Shown one piece after another: positions 17,567-25,921 of a stretch of 64,000 nucleotides of DNA. Position numbers and translations under genes: made by a program. Numbering within the stretch: position 1 is the first letter of the stretch; every line of letters starts with the position of its first letter. Source of the stretch: Amycolatopsis eburnea (GTDB lineage: Bacteria > Actinomycetota > Actinomycetes > Mycobacteriales > Pseudonocardiaceae); assembly GCF_003937945.1 (NCBI RefSeq), contig NZ_RSEC01000036.1, positions 372,001-436,000 on the forward strand, given 5' to 3'. The notes below the pieces were generated by a model. The model had not been told where the DNA came from, made no database searches, and saw only the letters and a list, made by a program, of their open reading frames with translations.

Positions 17567-17625
17567 GATGTCATGAAAGGGCCGTTCACCTCGCCAGACG
17601 ACATGAACGACCCTTTCATGACATC
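17567..17625. terminator. Hairpin family A copy 2, convergent gene boundary
   Basis: A 22-bp stem (17567-17588 with 17604-17625) with a single C-A mismatch; arms are of the type GTCATGAAAGGGCCGTTCA. The loop CCTCGCCAGACGACA is nearly the loop of the 10871-10923 element. It lies between a plus-strand gene ending at 17442 and a minus-strand gene ending at 17812, which fits a bidirectional terminator. Confidence 0.65.
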
Positions 17626-17811
17626 CCCGCGGCGCCGGGAGACCACGCGGCCAGGCGACTCTGCCGCCGGTCACCCGCTCGCCGGCGCGACTTCGCCGGG
17701 GCCCTGACCTCCGCACCCCACGACGCCGAGCGCCGAGGTCACCCCGTTGAGCTCGTACGACTCGACCTGGCTCCAGCTCGCCGTGGCCGACCTTGCGGCT
17801 GCTGTCGCTGC

Positions 17812-18405
17812 CTAGGCGGAGTACCCCTTCGGCGGGATCAGCGTCGCGAGCTGGTCGAAGCTCAGCCAGTAGATCTGGTTCCCGCCGAAGCTCGCCGGGT
17901 CGGCGATCTTGACCGTCATGTCGGAGCTGTCGTAGCCGATCACCGTGAAGTAGTGGTAGATCGTGTAGTTCGGGTAGCCCGGCGGGTGGTTGTTCGCCGG
18001 GGCGACGATGTTCGCCACGATCGGGTAGCCGTTGTTGATGTCGAGCGTGATGTCCCGCCACAGCAGGTCGCGCTGGGCCTGGGTCGGCGGGTCGTTCGGC
18101 ATCTCCTTGGTCTCGTACCAGCTGGTGCCGAGGTCTGCGTTGAGGACGCCGGTGACTTGGCCGATCCAGTCCGTGCCGTTGGTGGTCGTGCCGAGCTGGG
18201 CGGCGAGCGTCGCCTGGCTCGGCAGGTTGCCGGTGCGCGCGGACATGGCGATCCGGGTGGCCGCTGGGCCGCACCAGTAGCCGGTCTCCTGGACCTGGTA
18301 CTGGATGTTCAGCACGGCTTCGGTACTGGCTTGGGCGACCGCGGGCAGCGAGACGAGCCCCATGGCGGCGACGAGCGTGACGAACCCCAGGCGGAATCTG
18401 CGCAT
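17812..18405 (-). CDS. Exported C39-like cysteine peptidase
   Basis: 197 residues. Signal peptide MRRFRLGFVTLVAAMGLVSLPAVAQA, then a papain-like domain. The predicted catalytic residues are Cys45 (GYWCGPAAT), His151 (YHYFTVIGYD) and Asp169 (IADP), the order of C39-type peptidases. ATG 18405 has AAGGA at five bases. It has no ABC transporter, so it is a free-standing secreted enzyme rather than a bacteriocin-processing domain. It is divergent from the ECF sigma gene, sharing a 156-bp promoter region. The substrate is unknown. Confidence 0.82.
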   Translation of the reverse strand: MRRFRLGFVTLVAAMGLVSLPAVAQASTEAVLNIQYQVQETGYWCGPAATRIAMSARTGNLPSQATLAAQLGTTTNGTDWIGQVTGVLNADLGTSWYETKEMPNDPPTQAQRDLLWRDITLDINNGYPIVANIVAPANNHPPGYPNYTIYHYFTVIGYDSSDMTVKIADPASFGGNQIYWLSFDQLATLIPPKGYSA

Positions 18406-18561
18406 GACGTTCCTTCCCCAGTTTTGGCGCCGGTTGGCCAACGCCTTACCGGTGGATGATCTCGGCAAGGTCCGACGTTTGTCCCTCACCCACCCCGAAC
18501 GGATCACGACGAAGGTAGGTTCGCCCGTGAACGCTCGCGCGCGCTGCGGGCAACTGGGGGC

Positions 18562-19155
18562 ATGCAGGTGATCCACGAGGGATCGGAGATCTGGGGGCAC
18601 GACCGCCCTGACCTGGGCGGAGCCGAGCCCGGGCAGGCGTTCGGCAGGCTCTTCGACGCCCACGCCGCGCAGCTGCGCCGCTACCTCGCCCGCCGCGTCG
18701 GGCCCGAACCGGCGAACGACCTCGTCGCCGAGACGTTCCTGGTGGCGTTGCGGCGGCGCGAGACGTACCGGCCGGAGCTGGGCACGGCCCGGTCGTGGCT
18801 GTACGGCATCGCGACCAACCTGCTCCGCCACCACGTGCGGTCCGAGCTGCGCGGGCTGCAGGCCACGGCGCGGCTGGCCCGCACCGGCGAAACGAGCCAC
18901 GCGGGCCACGACGGCCGCGTCGCCGAGCAGGTGGACGCCCAGGTCCGGGCGGCGCAGCTGGCCGGCGCGCTGGCACGGCTCAGCCCGGCCGACCGCGACA
19001 CGCTGCTGCTGGTGTCGTGGGCCGGGCTCGAACCGGCGGAGGTGGCCGAGGCCCTCGGCATCCCGCCGGGTACGGTCCGCTCCCGGTTGCACCGGATCAG
19101 ACGCTGGCTCAGGACGAACGCCCCGGCCCAAGAGGAGGTGCAGGACCTTGCGTGA
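18562..19155 (+). CDS. RNA polymerase ECF-type sigma factor
   Basis: 197 residues. Sigma-2 region at about 27-95 (FGRLFDAHAAQLRRYLARRVG...DLVAETFLVAL) and sigma-4 helix-turn-helix at about 140-185 (LSPADRDTLLLVSWAGLEPAEVAEALGIPPGTVRSRLHRIRR). The ATG at 18562 has GGGGG almost abutting it, so GTG 18568 two codons in may be the real start. The last eight bases overlap the next gene, which encodes a single-pass membrane protein. This arrangement is typical of a sigma factor and its co-expressed sensor or anti-sigma partner. Confidence 0.92.
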   Translation: MQVIHEGSEIWGHDRPDLGGAEPGQAFGRLFDAHAAQLRRYLARRVGPEPANDLVAETFLVALRRRETYRPELGTARSWLYGIATNLLRHHVRSELRGLQATARLARTGETSHAGHDGRVAEQVDAQVRAAQLAGALARLSPADRDTLLLVSWAGLEPAEVAEALGIPPGTVRSRLHRIRRWLRTNAPAQEEVQDLA

Positions 19156-20245
19156 AGACAACGTCCGGAAGATCTGGTCCGAAGCCGAGCTCGACGCGGC
19201 CTTGTCCGACCTGCACGGCGACGTCGACGCCGAGAACGGGCTGGCGTTCGCGCGCGCGACCCTGATGGCGGCGGCCGGCGGCGCCGAGGCCCCGCCGCCC
19301 GAAACCCGCAAGGCCCCTTGGCGGTGGCTCGCGGTGGCCGCGGCCGTGGTCCTGCTGGTGGGCGGCCTGGCGGTGGTGACGTCGCTGCGGCCGTCGGCCC
19401 CGGAGCCGTCCCGCCCGGCGGCGACCCTCACCGACCTGGACCGCCCGCTGGAGCCGGGCGAGTTCCGCTACGCGCAGAAGCTCAGCTGGGTACCCGAGAC
19501 GTCCAACGGCACGCAGGTCCAGGTCCAGCGCAAGGTGGAGCTGTGGATCCCGGCGGACCCGAAGGACCTGTGGCACCGCCGCACGTCGTCGACGGGCGCG
19601 GTGCGGGGACTCCACCCCGGCGAGGCGATGCGGGTCGACCAGACCCCCACCGACGAATACGGCCCGGGCGGCCGCTTCCCCGGCGAGCCGTCCGTGCCCG
19701 GGACGGCCCTGCCGCACTGGAACACGCCGTTCCAGAACTGGCTGAGCCCCGACGCCGCGCTGGTCGCCTCCCTGGTCCCGGACCGGGGAACGCTGGTCAA
19801 GCGCCTGCAGTTCGACACCATCGACACCACCGACGACGGCCGCATGCACAGCGCCACGGAGTCGCTCACGATGGTTCGGAGGGTCCTGGAGCTCGGCCTG
19901 GCCCCCAAGGACGTCCGCTTCGCCCTGCGCGACGCGCTCACCGATGTCGAGGGGATCTTCGAGACCCCGGGCCACACCCCGGACGGCCGCCCGGCCACGG
20001 TGATCGCCGCCAAGGACACGGGCCAGCGCTTCTACCTCGACCCGACGACGGCCCAGCCGCTGGCCTGGGACTTCCCACCCGGCACCCCGACGACCACCAC
20101 GCCGCTGAGAACGAACCAGACCTCGCCGAGTTCGGGGATCTCGCCGCCGGTGGCCACGACGAGCCGGGAAACACCGCTCCCGCCGGTGCTGAAGACAACG
20201 CCGGAGACGCTGTACTCGTACGCGATCACCCGCACGTCGGGCTGA
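19148..20245 (+). CDS. Membrane-anchored protein paired with the ECF sigma factor (CU044_5270-like)
   Basis: 365 residues. A cytoplasmic N-terminal stretch of about 55 residues, one membrane helix at roughly 57-79 (WRWLAVAAAVVLLVGGLAVV), and a large external domain. The start is TTG 19148 with GGAGG nine bases upstream; it overlaps the sigma stop by eight bases. No zinc anti-sigma (HxxxCxxC) motif is present, so if it restrains the sigma factor it does so through another fold. Actinomycetes carry many such sigma/CU044_5270 pairs, as I recall. The external domain may sense an envelope signal. Confidence 0.75.
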   Translation: MREDNVRKIWSEAELDAALSDLHGDVDAENGLAFARATLMAAAGGAEAPPPETRKAPWRWLAVAAAVVLLVGGLAVVTSLRPSAPEPSRPAATLTDLDRPLEPGEFRYAQKLSWVPETSNGTQVQVQRKVELWIPADPKDLWHRRTSSTGAVRGLHPGEAMRVDQTPTDEYGPGGRFPGEPSVPGTALPHWNTPFQNWLSPDAALVASLVPDRGTLVKRLQFDTIDTTDDGRMHSATESLTMVRRVLELGLAPKDVRFALRDALTDVEGIFETPGHTPDGRPATVIAAKDTGQRFYLDPTTAQPLAWDFPPGTPTTTTPLRTNQTSPSSGISPPVATTSRETPLPPVLKTTPETLYSYAITRTSG

Positions 20246-20249
20246 GCGG

Positions 20250-20280
20250 CGGGGGTGCCGCGGTTTCGGCGGCACCCCCG
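20250..20280. terminator. Bidirectional terminator hairpin
   Basis: A 12-bp perfect stem, CGGGGGTGCCGC (20250-20261) with GCGGCACCCCCG (20269-20280), and a seven-base loop. It lies between the stops of convergent genes at 20245 and 20298. There is no T run, as is common in high-GC actinomycetes. Confidence 0.75.
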
Positions 20281-20297
20281 GGCTGCCAGCCCCGACG

Positions 20298-21656
20298 TCA
20301 GCGGGCGTGACTGGCCGCGTTCAGTGCGTCCGCGACGTTGGCCACCTCCAGCACCCGGATCCCCGCCGGCGGCTTCCCCGAATCCGGCGGCACCAGCGCG
20401 TGCGTGAACCCCAGCCGCGCCGCTTCCGCCAGGCGGCGGCTCACGCTCGGCACCCGGCGGATCTCCCCGGCCAGCCCGACCTCACCCACCGAGACCAGCC
20501 GCGGCGACAAAGCCACATCGCCGAACGAAGACGTCAGCGCCAGCACCACCGCCAGGTCGATGCCCGGCTCCGTGATCTTCATGCCGCCGACCGTGGCCGT
20601 GTACACGTCTTTGTCGCCCAGCTTCAGCCCGCCGCGCTTCTCCAGCACCGCCAGCACCATCGCCACCCGGGCCGAATCGAGGCCGCTGACCGCGCGCCGC
20701 GGCTGGGGGGCCGACGTCGACGACACCAGCGCCTGCACCTCGCCCAGCAGGGGCCGCTTGCCCTCCATCGACACCGTGATCGCCGTGCCCGCGACCGGCT
20801 CCGCCGTGTGACTGAGGAACAGCCCGGACGGGTCCGGGACCCCGACGATGCCTTCTTCCTGCAGTTCGAAGCAGCCGATCTCGTCGGAGGCGCCGAAGCG
20901 GTTCTTGATGCCGCGGAGCATCCGCAGCGTCGAATGCTTGTCACCCTCGAACTGCAGCACCACGTCCACCAGGTGCTCCAGCACGCGCGGGCCGGCCACC
21001 GAGCCGTCTTTCGTGACGTGCCCCACCAGCACCACCGGCAGCCCGCGCTCCTTGGCCAGCGCGACCAGCCCGGACGTCACCGCGCGGACCTGCGTCACCC
21101 CGCCCGGCGAGCCGTCGACCTGCGGGGACGCCATCGTCTGCACCGAGTCGACGATCAGCACGCCCGGCTTCACGTCGTCGACGTGCCCGAGGATGGCCGA
21201 GAGATCGCTCTCGGCGGCCAGGTACATGCGGTCGTGGACGTTGCCCGTCCGCTCCGCACGCAGCCGGACCTGGCCCGCGGACTCCTCGCCGGTGACGTAC
21301 AACGACCGGTCGACCGTCTTCGCCCACTGGTACGCGACCTCGAGGAGCAGCGTCGACTTGCCGACGCCCGGCTCACCCGCGAGCAGCACCACCGCGCCCG
21401 GCACCAGGCCGCCGCCGAGCACCCGGTCCAGCTCCGAGACGCCGGTGCGCCGGGCCCGCGCCGCTTCGACGTCGACTTCGCCGATCGGCCGCGCGGGAGC
21501 GCTGGGCGCCCCGGCCGCGACGCGCTGGATGGCCGGCCTGGCCGGCACCCCGCGCTCCTCGAACGAGCCCCATTCCTGGCACTCCGGACACCGGCCCAGC
21601 CACTTGGCCGCTTCGTACCCGCAGCTGCCGCAGCGGTAGGTGGTCCCTTTCTTCAC
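20298..21656 (-). CDS. radA: DNA repair protein RadA
   Basis: 452 residues. Processes recombination intermediates by driving branch migration. An N-terminal C4 zinc finger uses Cys9, 12, 23 and 26. Next come the RecA-like ATPase with Walker A GEPGVGKST (near residue 95), the RadA-specific KNRFG motif (about 255) and a C-terminal Lon-type domain. The GTG at 21656 has no Shine-Dalgarno but is preceded by TAGCCT six bases upstream, consistent with a leaderless message. Next to lpqE as in mycobacteria, but disA, its usual partner, is not on the other side. Confidence 0.96.
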   Translation of the reverse strand: MKKGTTYRCGSCGYEAAKWLGRCPECQEWGSFEERGVPARPAIQRVAAGAPSAPARPIGEVDVEAARARRTGVSELDRVLGGGLVPGAVVLLAGEPGVGKSTLLLEVAYQWAKTVDRSLYVTGEESAGQVRLRAERTGNVHDRMYLAAESDLSAILGHVDDVKPGVLIVDSVQTMASPQVDGSPGGVTQVRAVTSGLVALAKERGLPVVLVGHVTKDGSVAGPRVLEHLVDVVLQFEGDKHSTLRMLRGIKNRFGASDEIGCFELQEEGIVGVPDPSGLFLSHTAEPVAGTAITVSMEGKRPLLGEVQALVSSTSAPQPRRAVSGLDSARVAMVLAVLEKRGGLKLGDKDVYTATVGGMKITEPGIDLAVVLALTSSFGDVALSPRLVSVGEVGLAGEIRRVPSVSRRLAEAARLGFTHALVPPDSGKPPAGIRVLEVANVADALNAASHAR

Positions 21657-21695
21657 CCCGCGAGGCTAGCGGCGACCACCGACAAAACCGGGGAC

Positions 21696-22379
21696 CTACT
21701 CCTTGGCGTGCGCCGGCGCCGCCACGGGCAGCTCGACGGTGACCGGTCCGGCGTTCTTGAAGACGAACGTGACCTTGATGACCTGACCCGGCCACAGCGG
21801 CTGCTTCAGCGCCGGCAGCGTCACGGTGGCCTGGCCGACCTTCTCCGGCGCGGTCGGCGTCGCGGCCGGGCCGGACGACGGGACCTCGGAGGTGGCGGTC
21901 GCGGTCAGGTTGCCCGGGCTGGCGGTCGCCGAGCTGCTGCCGGACGCGGTCGGCGTCGACGAAGCCGGCGAGGACGGCGTGGCCGGGGCCGAGGTCTGCA
22001 CCTCGTTGGTCGATTCGACGGCGTCGTCCGGGCCGACCACGAGCGAGTGCGCCGCGACGACCTCCTTCGAGCCGCCGATGGTGGCCTGGGTGCCGTCCTC
22101 GGTGGTGACCGAGACGAGCGAGTCGTCCTGGGCGCCCTGGTTCACGATCGTCAGGGTCAGCGCCGGGGTCGCGCCGACCGGGTAACCGGGGCCGGACGTC
22201 GGGTACTGCACCGCGGCGTTGCGCAGGACAATGGTCTTGACCTGGGCGTACGTCCCGTTGACAGCGGGCTGCTGCGAGTCGGTCTGGGTGATCTGGCCGG
22301 CCCCGCACCCGGCGAGCACGAGCGCGGCACCGAGCGCCAGCACGCCCGCGCCGAGCACGCGACGATTCTGCAGCCTCAC
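21696..22379 (-). CDS. lpqE: LpqE-type lipoprotein
   Basis: 227 residues. A lipobox LAGC ends the signal peptide (lipid-modified Cys25), then a beta-rich domain (VNGTYAQVKTIVLRNAAVQYP...LTIVNQGAQDDSLVSVT). A Ser/Thr/Pro/Ala-rich low-complexity linker fills about 130-175, followed by a C-terminal beta segment. GTG 22379 has AAGGA seven bases upstream. Its position between radA and carD matches mycobacterial lpqE (Rv3584), and the fold resembles copper-chaperone-like (PCuAC) lipoproteins. It lacks an obvious methionine-rich metal site. Function is not established. Confidence 0.75.
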   Translation of the reverse strand: MRLQNRRVLGAGVLALGAALVLAGCGAGQITQTDSQQPAVNGTYAQVKTIVLRNAAVQYPTSGPGYPVGATPALTLTIVNQGAQDDSLVSVTTEDGTQATIGGSKEVVAAHSLVVGPDDAVESTNEVQTSAPATPSSPASSTPTASGSSSATASPGNLTATATSEVPSSGPAATPTAPEKVGQATVTLPALKQPLWPGQVIKVTFVFKNAGPVTVELPVAAPAHAKE

Positions 22380-22618
22380 GTCGCAGTCCTTCCCTTTTCA
22401 CGGCCTCGTCCCCGCGAAGACTAGCCGGGGTCGATCTCCGGCACCGAACCGGTCCGCGTTGCGCCCAAGATCAACCGTCCAAAAAGGATTTCGCGATACC
22501 TGCCGGAACGCTTCCCCGCTACCTGCGTGAGCACGGGGGTCCGACGTTTGTCAACCCCCGCTCAGGCCGCTGACCTGCGAGGACGAGTCCGGCCCGCTAG
22601 GTGGGCACTGGCGGCCCG

Positions 22619-22627
22619 TGCTAGGAT
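22619..22627 (+). promoter_or_regulatory. Extended -10 promoter of carD
   Basis: TGCTAGGAT combines a TGN extended element with TAGGAT (22622-22627), 27 bp before the carD start. No convincing -35 box lies 17-18 bp upstream, which fits an extended -10 promoter. The rest of the lpqE-carD divergent region (22380-22618) shows no gene. Confidence 0.45.
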
Positions 22628-22654
22628 GGAGTCAGCGAAAGGGGCAGAGGACAC

Positions 22655-23146
22655 ATGGTTTTCAAGGTCGGAGAGACCGTCGTCTACCCGCACCACGGTG
22701 CCGCACTCATCGAAGCCATCGAGACCCGCGTGATCAAGGGCGAGGAAAAGAAGTACCTCGTCCTCAAAGTCGCGCAAGGGGATCTCACGGTTCGCGTGCC
22801 CGCTGACAACGCCGAGATCGTAGGCGTGCGCGATGTCGTCGGGCAAGAAGGACTGGACAAGGTCTTCGACGTTCTGCGTGCTCCCCACACCGAAGAGCCC
22901 ACCAACTGGTCTCGTCGGTACAAGGCCAACCTCGAGAAGCTCGCCTCCGGCGATGTGAACAAGGTGGCCGAAGTGGTGCGCGACCTCTGGCGGCGAGAGA
23001 AGGACCGCGGACTTTCAGCCGGCGAGAAGCGCATGCTGGCGAAGGCGCGGCAAATTCTGGTCAGCGAGCTCGCGCTCGCGGAGGGCACCGACGAGGACAA
23101 GGCTGAGGTCCTCCTCGACGAAGTTCTGGAAACCGCGACGGTCTGA
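22655..23146 (+). CDS. carD: RNA polymerase-binding regulator CarD
   Basis: 163 residues. Binds the RNA polymerase beta subunit and stabilises open complexes, chiefly at rRNA and housekeeping promoters. The N-terminal RNAP-interaction domain is about 1-60 ([23 protein letters not shown]), and the helical DNA-contacting domain carries the conserved Trp85 ([13 protein letters not shown]). The length and termini match mycobacterial CarD. ATG 22655 is preceded by a purine-rich Shine-Dalgarno (AAAGGGGCAGAGG). Followed by ispD and ispF in the conserved actinobacterial order. Confidence 0.97.
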   Translation: MVFKVGETVVYPHHGAALIEAIETRVIKGEEKKYLVLKVAQGDLTVRVPADNAEIVGVRDVVGQEGLDKVFDVLRAPHTEEPTNWSRRYKANLEKLASGDVNKVAEVVRDLWRREKDRGLSAGEKRMLAKARQILVSELALAEGTDEDKAEVLLDEVLETATV

Positions 23147-23199
23147 GCCCAAGGCGGCTCGCTCGCCCGGCGGGCGGCTGCCTCTACGATCGCGAACCG

Positions 23200-23823
23200 A
23201 TGAACGTCGTCGTGATCGTGACCGTCGCACATCATGCCTCCGACTGGGAGCTCGCTCTCACGCCGGTCCATGGTGAGGCGCTACTCACGCACACCGTGCG
23301 GGGGCTGCTCGACGTACCGGAAATCTCTTCGGTGCTCGTGGCGGCCCCCCAGCGGTGTGCGAAGTCGTATTCCGAAGCCCTCGACGGGCTTCCGTGCCGG
23401 GTCGTCCCCGGCTCGCTCCGGCAGGCCTTCGCCGTCGTCGAGCCCGAAGTTCCCCGTGACTCAGTTGTACTCCTCCATGACGCTCTGCGTGCCTTCATTC
23501 CTGCGCAAACCGTGCGTGACGTGATCGACGCCGTCGGTGACGCCGGCGTCGTCGTCCCGGTGCTGCCGATGGCCGACACGGTGAAGGTGACCGACGACGC
23601 GTCGCTCATCGTCGGCACGGAGGACCGCTCCCGCCTGCGGACGGCCCAGACGCCGATCGGCTTCACGCTCGACGCGTTCCTCGCCGCCGGCTTCACGACG
23701 GCGGTCCCGGTGGGCGCGGCGACCGTGCCGGGCCACCCGGACGCGATGCGCGTCACCACCGATTTCGAACTTTCCCTGGCCGAGGCGATCGCGGCGGCAC
23801 CGAAGAACGAGGAGACGCTGTGA
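23200..23823 (+). CDS. ispD: IspD-like cytidylyltransferase with altered CTP-binding loop
   Basis: 207 residues, shorter than the usual 225-235. By position and C-terminal similarity it is 2-C-methyl-D-erythritol 4-phosphate cytidylyltransferase: HDALR at 93-97, [23 protein letters not shown] and [11 protein letters not shown]. The N-terminal glycine-rich loop GxGxRxGxxxPK is absent; residues 8-22 read [15 protein letters not shown]. The late catalytic lysine (KxTT) is Arg184 (MRVTT), and the TDDA segment before it is missing. It overlaps ispF by GTGA. TACGAT nine bases before the ATG and no Shine-Dalgarno suggest a near-leaderless start. It may have changed in mechanism or be inactive. Confidence 0.8.
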   Translation: MNVVVIVTVAHHASDWELALTPVHGEALLTHTVRGLLDVPEISSVLVAAPQRCAKSYSEALDGLPCRVVPGSLRQAFAVVEPEVPRDSVVLLHDALRAFIPAQTVRDVIDAVGDAGVVVPVLPMADTVKVTDDASLIVGTEDRSRLRTAQTPIGFTLDAFLAAGFTTAVPVGAATVPGHPDAMRVTTDFELSLAEAIAAAPKNEETL

Positions 23824-24287
23824 GGATCGGCAACGGGGTCGACGTCCACCCGATCGAACCGGGCCGCGAGTGCTGGATGGCGGGCCTGATGTGGCCGGAG
23901 GCCGACGGCTGCGCGGGTCACTCGGACGGCGACGTCGCATCCCACGCGCTGTGCGACGCCCTGCTCTCCGCAGCGGGCCTCGGCGACCTCGGCGCGGTGT
24001 TCGGCACCGGCGACCCCCGCATGGACGGCGCCCACGGCGCGGACATGCTCGCCGAGGTCAGGACCCTGATCGAGGCCGCGGGCTGGCGCGTGGGCAACGC
24101 CACGGTCCAGATCGTCGGCAACGCGCCCCGGGTGGGCAAGCGGCGCGAAGAGGCGCAGGAGGTCCTGTCGGCGGCGGTGGGCGGCCCGGTGAGCGTGTCC
24201 GGCACTACGTCGGACGGCTTAGGCTTGACCGGCCGAGGTGAGGGCATCGCGGCCTTCGCGACGGCCTTGCTGCTGGCGGCCGAGTAG
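23820..24287 (+). CDS. ispF: 2-C-methyl-D-erythritol 2,4-cyclodiphosphate synthase
   Basis: 155 residues, normal length for this trimeric MEP-pathway enzyme, which cyclises CDP-methylerythritol phosphate with release of CMP. Metal ligands Asp8 and His10 (NGVDVHPI) and the GHSDGDV histidine are intact, as is the C-terminal signature [19 protein letters not shown]. Unlike the preceding IspD, no catalytic residue looks lost. GTG 23820 overlaps the ispD stop by four bases, implying coupled translation. Confidence 0.96.
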   Translation: MRIGNGVDVHPIEPGRECWMAGLMWPEADGCAGHSDGDVASHALCDALLSAAGLGDLGAVFGTGDPRMDGAHGADMLAEVRTLIEAAGWRVGNATVQIVGNAPRVGKRREEAQEVLSAAVGGPVSVSGTTSDGLGLTGRGEGIAAFATALLLAAE

Positions 24288-24300
24288 CCGCCCCAAGGTG

Positions 24301-24368
24301 GCCCGTTCGGCGTGAGCGGCTCCGGTGGGCCTCCGGAATAGGACCCCGCCGGAGCCCGTTCGGCGTGA
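24301..24368. repeat. Direct repeat with inner hairpin between ispF and the PPOX genes
   Basis: GCCCGTTCGGCGTGA occurs at 24301-24315 and again at 24354-24368. Between them GGCTCCGG (24318-24325) and CCGGAGCC (24349-24356) can form a stem. The second copy ends two bases before the ATG of the next gene, so it replaces a normal ribosome site. Confidence 0.55.
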
Positions 24369-24369
24369 T

Positions 24370-24765
24370 ATGTCCCTCACCCTCCCCGACGCCGTCCGCG
24401 CGCTGATCGACGGGAAGAACTTCGCCACCGTCGCCACCCTCGACGCCGACGGCGGGCCGCAGACCTCCGTCGTCTGGGTCGGGCTCGACGACGGCGACCT
24501 CGTCTTCAGCGCGACCGAGGACCGGCGCAAGGTCCGCAACCTGCGGCGCGACCCCCGCCTCAGCGTCTCGATCACCGACGCCGGGGACCCGTATCGGCAC
24601 GCCCAGCTGCGCGGCACCGCCGAGATCACCCCGGACCCCGGGAAAGCGCTCCCCAAGGCGCTGAGCCACAAGTACCTCGGCCAGGACCCGCCGCCCGAAG
24701 GCCCCGAGGCCGAGCGCGTCGTGGTCCGGCTCAAGGTCGCCAAGATCGCCGGCAACGTCAAATAG
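24370..24765 (+). CDS. PPOX-class, probable F420-dependent oxidoreductase 1
   Basis: 131 residues, a split-barrel flavin/deazaflavin-binding protein (MSLTLPDAVRALIDGKNFATVATLDADGGPQTSVVWVGLDDGDLVFSATEDRRKVRNLRRDPRLSVSI). The RRKxRNLRRDPR segment is typical of actinobacterial PPOX proteins that bind F420 or FMN. I chose ATG 24370, since the frame upstream lacks family sequence. No Shine-Dalgarno is evident. It is a diverged tandem paralogue of the next gene. The substrate is unknown; it is inserted between ispF and cysS, which are adjacent in mycobacteria. Confidence 0.85.
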   Translation: MSLTLPDAVRALIDGKNFATVATLDADGGPQTSVVWVGLDDGDLVFSATEDRRKVRNLRRDPRLSVSITDAGDPYRHAQLRGTAEITPDPGKALPKALSHKYLGQDPPPEGPEAERVVVRLKVAKIAGNVK

Positions 24766-24775
24766 GGTCCGGGCC

Positions 24776-25171
24776 ATGGGTGTGACATTCAACGAGGCCA
24801 CCAAGGCCCTGCTCGACGGCCGCAACTACCCGGTCGTGGCCACCACCAACGCCGACGGCTCGCCGCAGAGCTCCGTCGTCTGGGCCATGCGCGACGGCGA
24901 CACCGTGCTGTTCGTGACCGTCCGGGGGCGGCGCAAGGAGCGCAACATCCGCCGCGACCCGCGGGTGTCGCTGTCCGTCTTCGACCTGGCCGATCCGGAG
25001 AACTACGTCGAGATCCGCGGCCGCGCCGAGGTCAGCGCCGAGGGCGGGCCCGAGCTGAACGACGAGCTGGCCCGCAAGTACACCGGCGGGGTCTTCCCGC
25101 CCGAGCCGCCGGAGGTCGTGCGCGTGCTGGTGCGCGTCGTGCCCGAACACATCACAGGGCATTCGGCCTGA
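24776..25171 (+). CDS. PPOX-class, probable F420-dependent oxidoreductase 2
   Basis: 131 residues, same length and fold as its neighbour (ALLDGRNYPVVATTNADGSPQSSVVWAMRDGDTVLF...RRKERNIRRDPRVSLSV). Probably arose by tandem duplication followed by divergence. There is no Shine-Dalgarno; TAGGGT (24763-24768), which includes the stop of the first paralogue, lies seven bases before ATG 24776, so this copy probably has its own leaderless promoter. It likely catalyses F420- or flavin-linked reduction of an unknown substrate. Confidence 0.85.
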   Translation: MGVTFNEATKALLDGRNYPVVATTNADGSPQSSVVWAMRDGDTVLFVTVRGRRKERNIRRDPRVSLSVFDLADPENYVEIRGRAEVSAEGGPELNDELARKYTGGVFPPEPPEVVRVLVRVVPEHITGHSA

Positions 25172-25192
25172 TGTCCCCGATAGGCTGAAACC

Positions 25193-25879
25193 ATGACCAT
25201 CAAGGCGGTGTTGTTCGACTACTCCGGCACCCTGTTCCGGCTGGAACAGGACGAGACCTGGCTCGCCGACCTCACCGACCACTCCGGCTCGCCGCTGGAC
25301 ATCGAGGCGCAGGCCGAGCTGATGCGCCGGATGACCGCCCCGGTCGGTCAGGTCGTCGAGCTGGACGCCGAGCACCTGCACGCGTGGCAGCACCGCGACC
25401 GCGACCCCGCGCTGCACCGGAAGGTGTACCTCGAGGTGCTCGGCAAGTCGGGCGTCCCGCGGCGCGAGGAGGCCGTCGCGCTGTACGAGCGGCTCATCGA
25501 TCCCGGCCAGTGGACGCCGTACCCGGACACCGAGGCCGCGCTGAAGGCCGCGTCCGAACGGGGCCTCAAGGTGGGGGTGCTCAGCAACATCGCCTTCGAC
25601 ATCCGGCCCGCCTTCACCGCCCGCGGGTGGGACGCCTACGTCGACGAGTTCGTGCTGTCGTTCGAGGTCGGAGCGGTCAAGCCGGAGCTGGAGATCTTCC
25701 GCAAAGCGGTCGAGGGCCTCGGCGTGCCGGCCACCGAGACGCTGATGGTCGGCGACAGCGAGGAGGCCGACGGCGGCGCCCGCGCGCTGGGCTGCGAGTT
25801 CGCGCTGGTCGACCCGCTGCCGACGGCCGAACGGCCGGATGCCCTGCTCATGGCGTTGCGCGGCTTCGGCATCGGCTGA
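25193..25879 (+). CDS. HAD-superfamily hydrolase
   Basis: 228 residues. The N-terminal motif I is FDYSGTL; the Asp nucleophile is in the usual place, but the second residue pair reads YSGT rather than DGT. Motif II is VLSN and the C-terminal metal motif GDSEEAD. A helical cap spans about residues 15-95. The start ATG 25193 lies six bases after TAGGCT with no Shine-Dalgarno, so a leaderless message is likely. The family hydrolyses small phosphates; the substrate is unknown. It is co-oriented between the PPOX pair and cysS. Confidence 0.88.
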   Translation: MTIKAVLFDYSGTLFRLEQDETWLADLTDHSGSPLDIEAQAELMRRMTAPVGQVVELDAEHLHAWQHRDRDPALHRKVYLEVLGKSGVPRREEAVALYERLIDPGQWTPYPDTEAALKAASERGLKVGVLSNIAFDIRPAFTARGWDAYVDEFVLSFEVGAVKPELEIFRKAVEGLGVPATETLMVGDSEEADGGARALGCEFALVDPLPTAERPDALLMALRGFGIG

Positions 25880-25921
25880 GGGCCTGCGACGCGGCTCACG
25901 CCGACCCCGTACCCTTTGAGG

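Noticed and set aside
17812-18405. Bacteriocin-processing peptidase of an ABC exporter
   Set aside because: The C39-like domain stands alone with a signal peptide; no ABC transporter or double-glycine leader gene is near.
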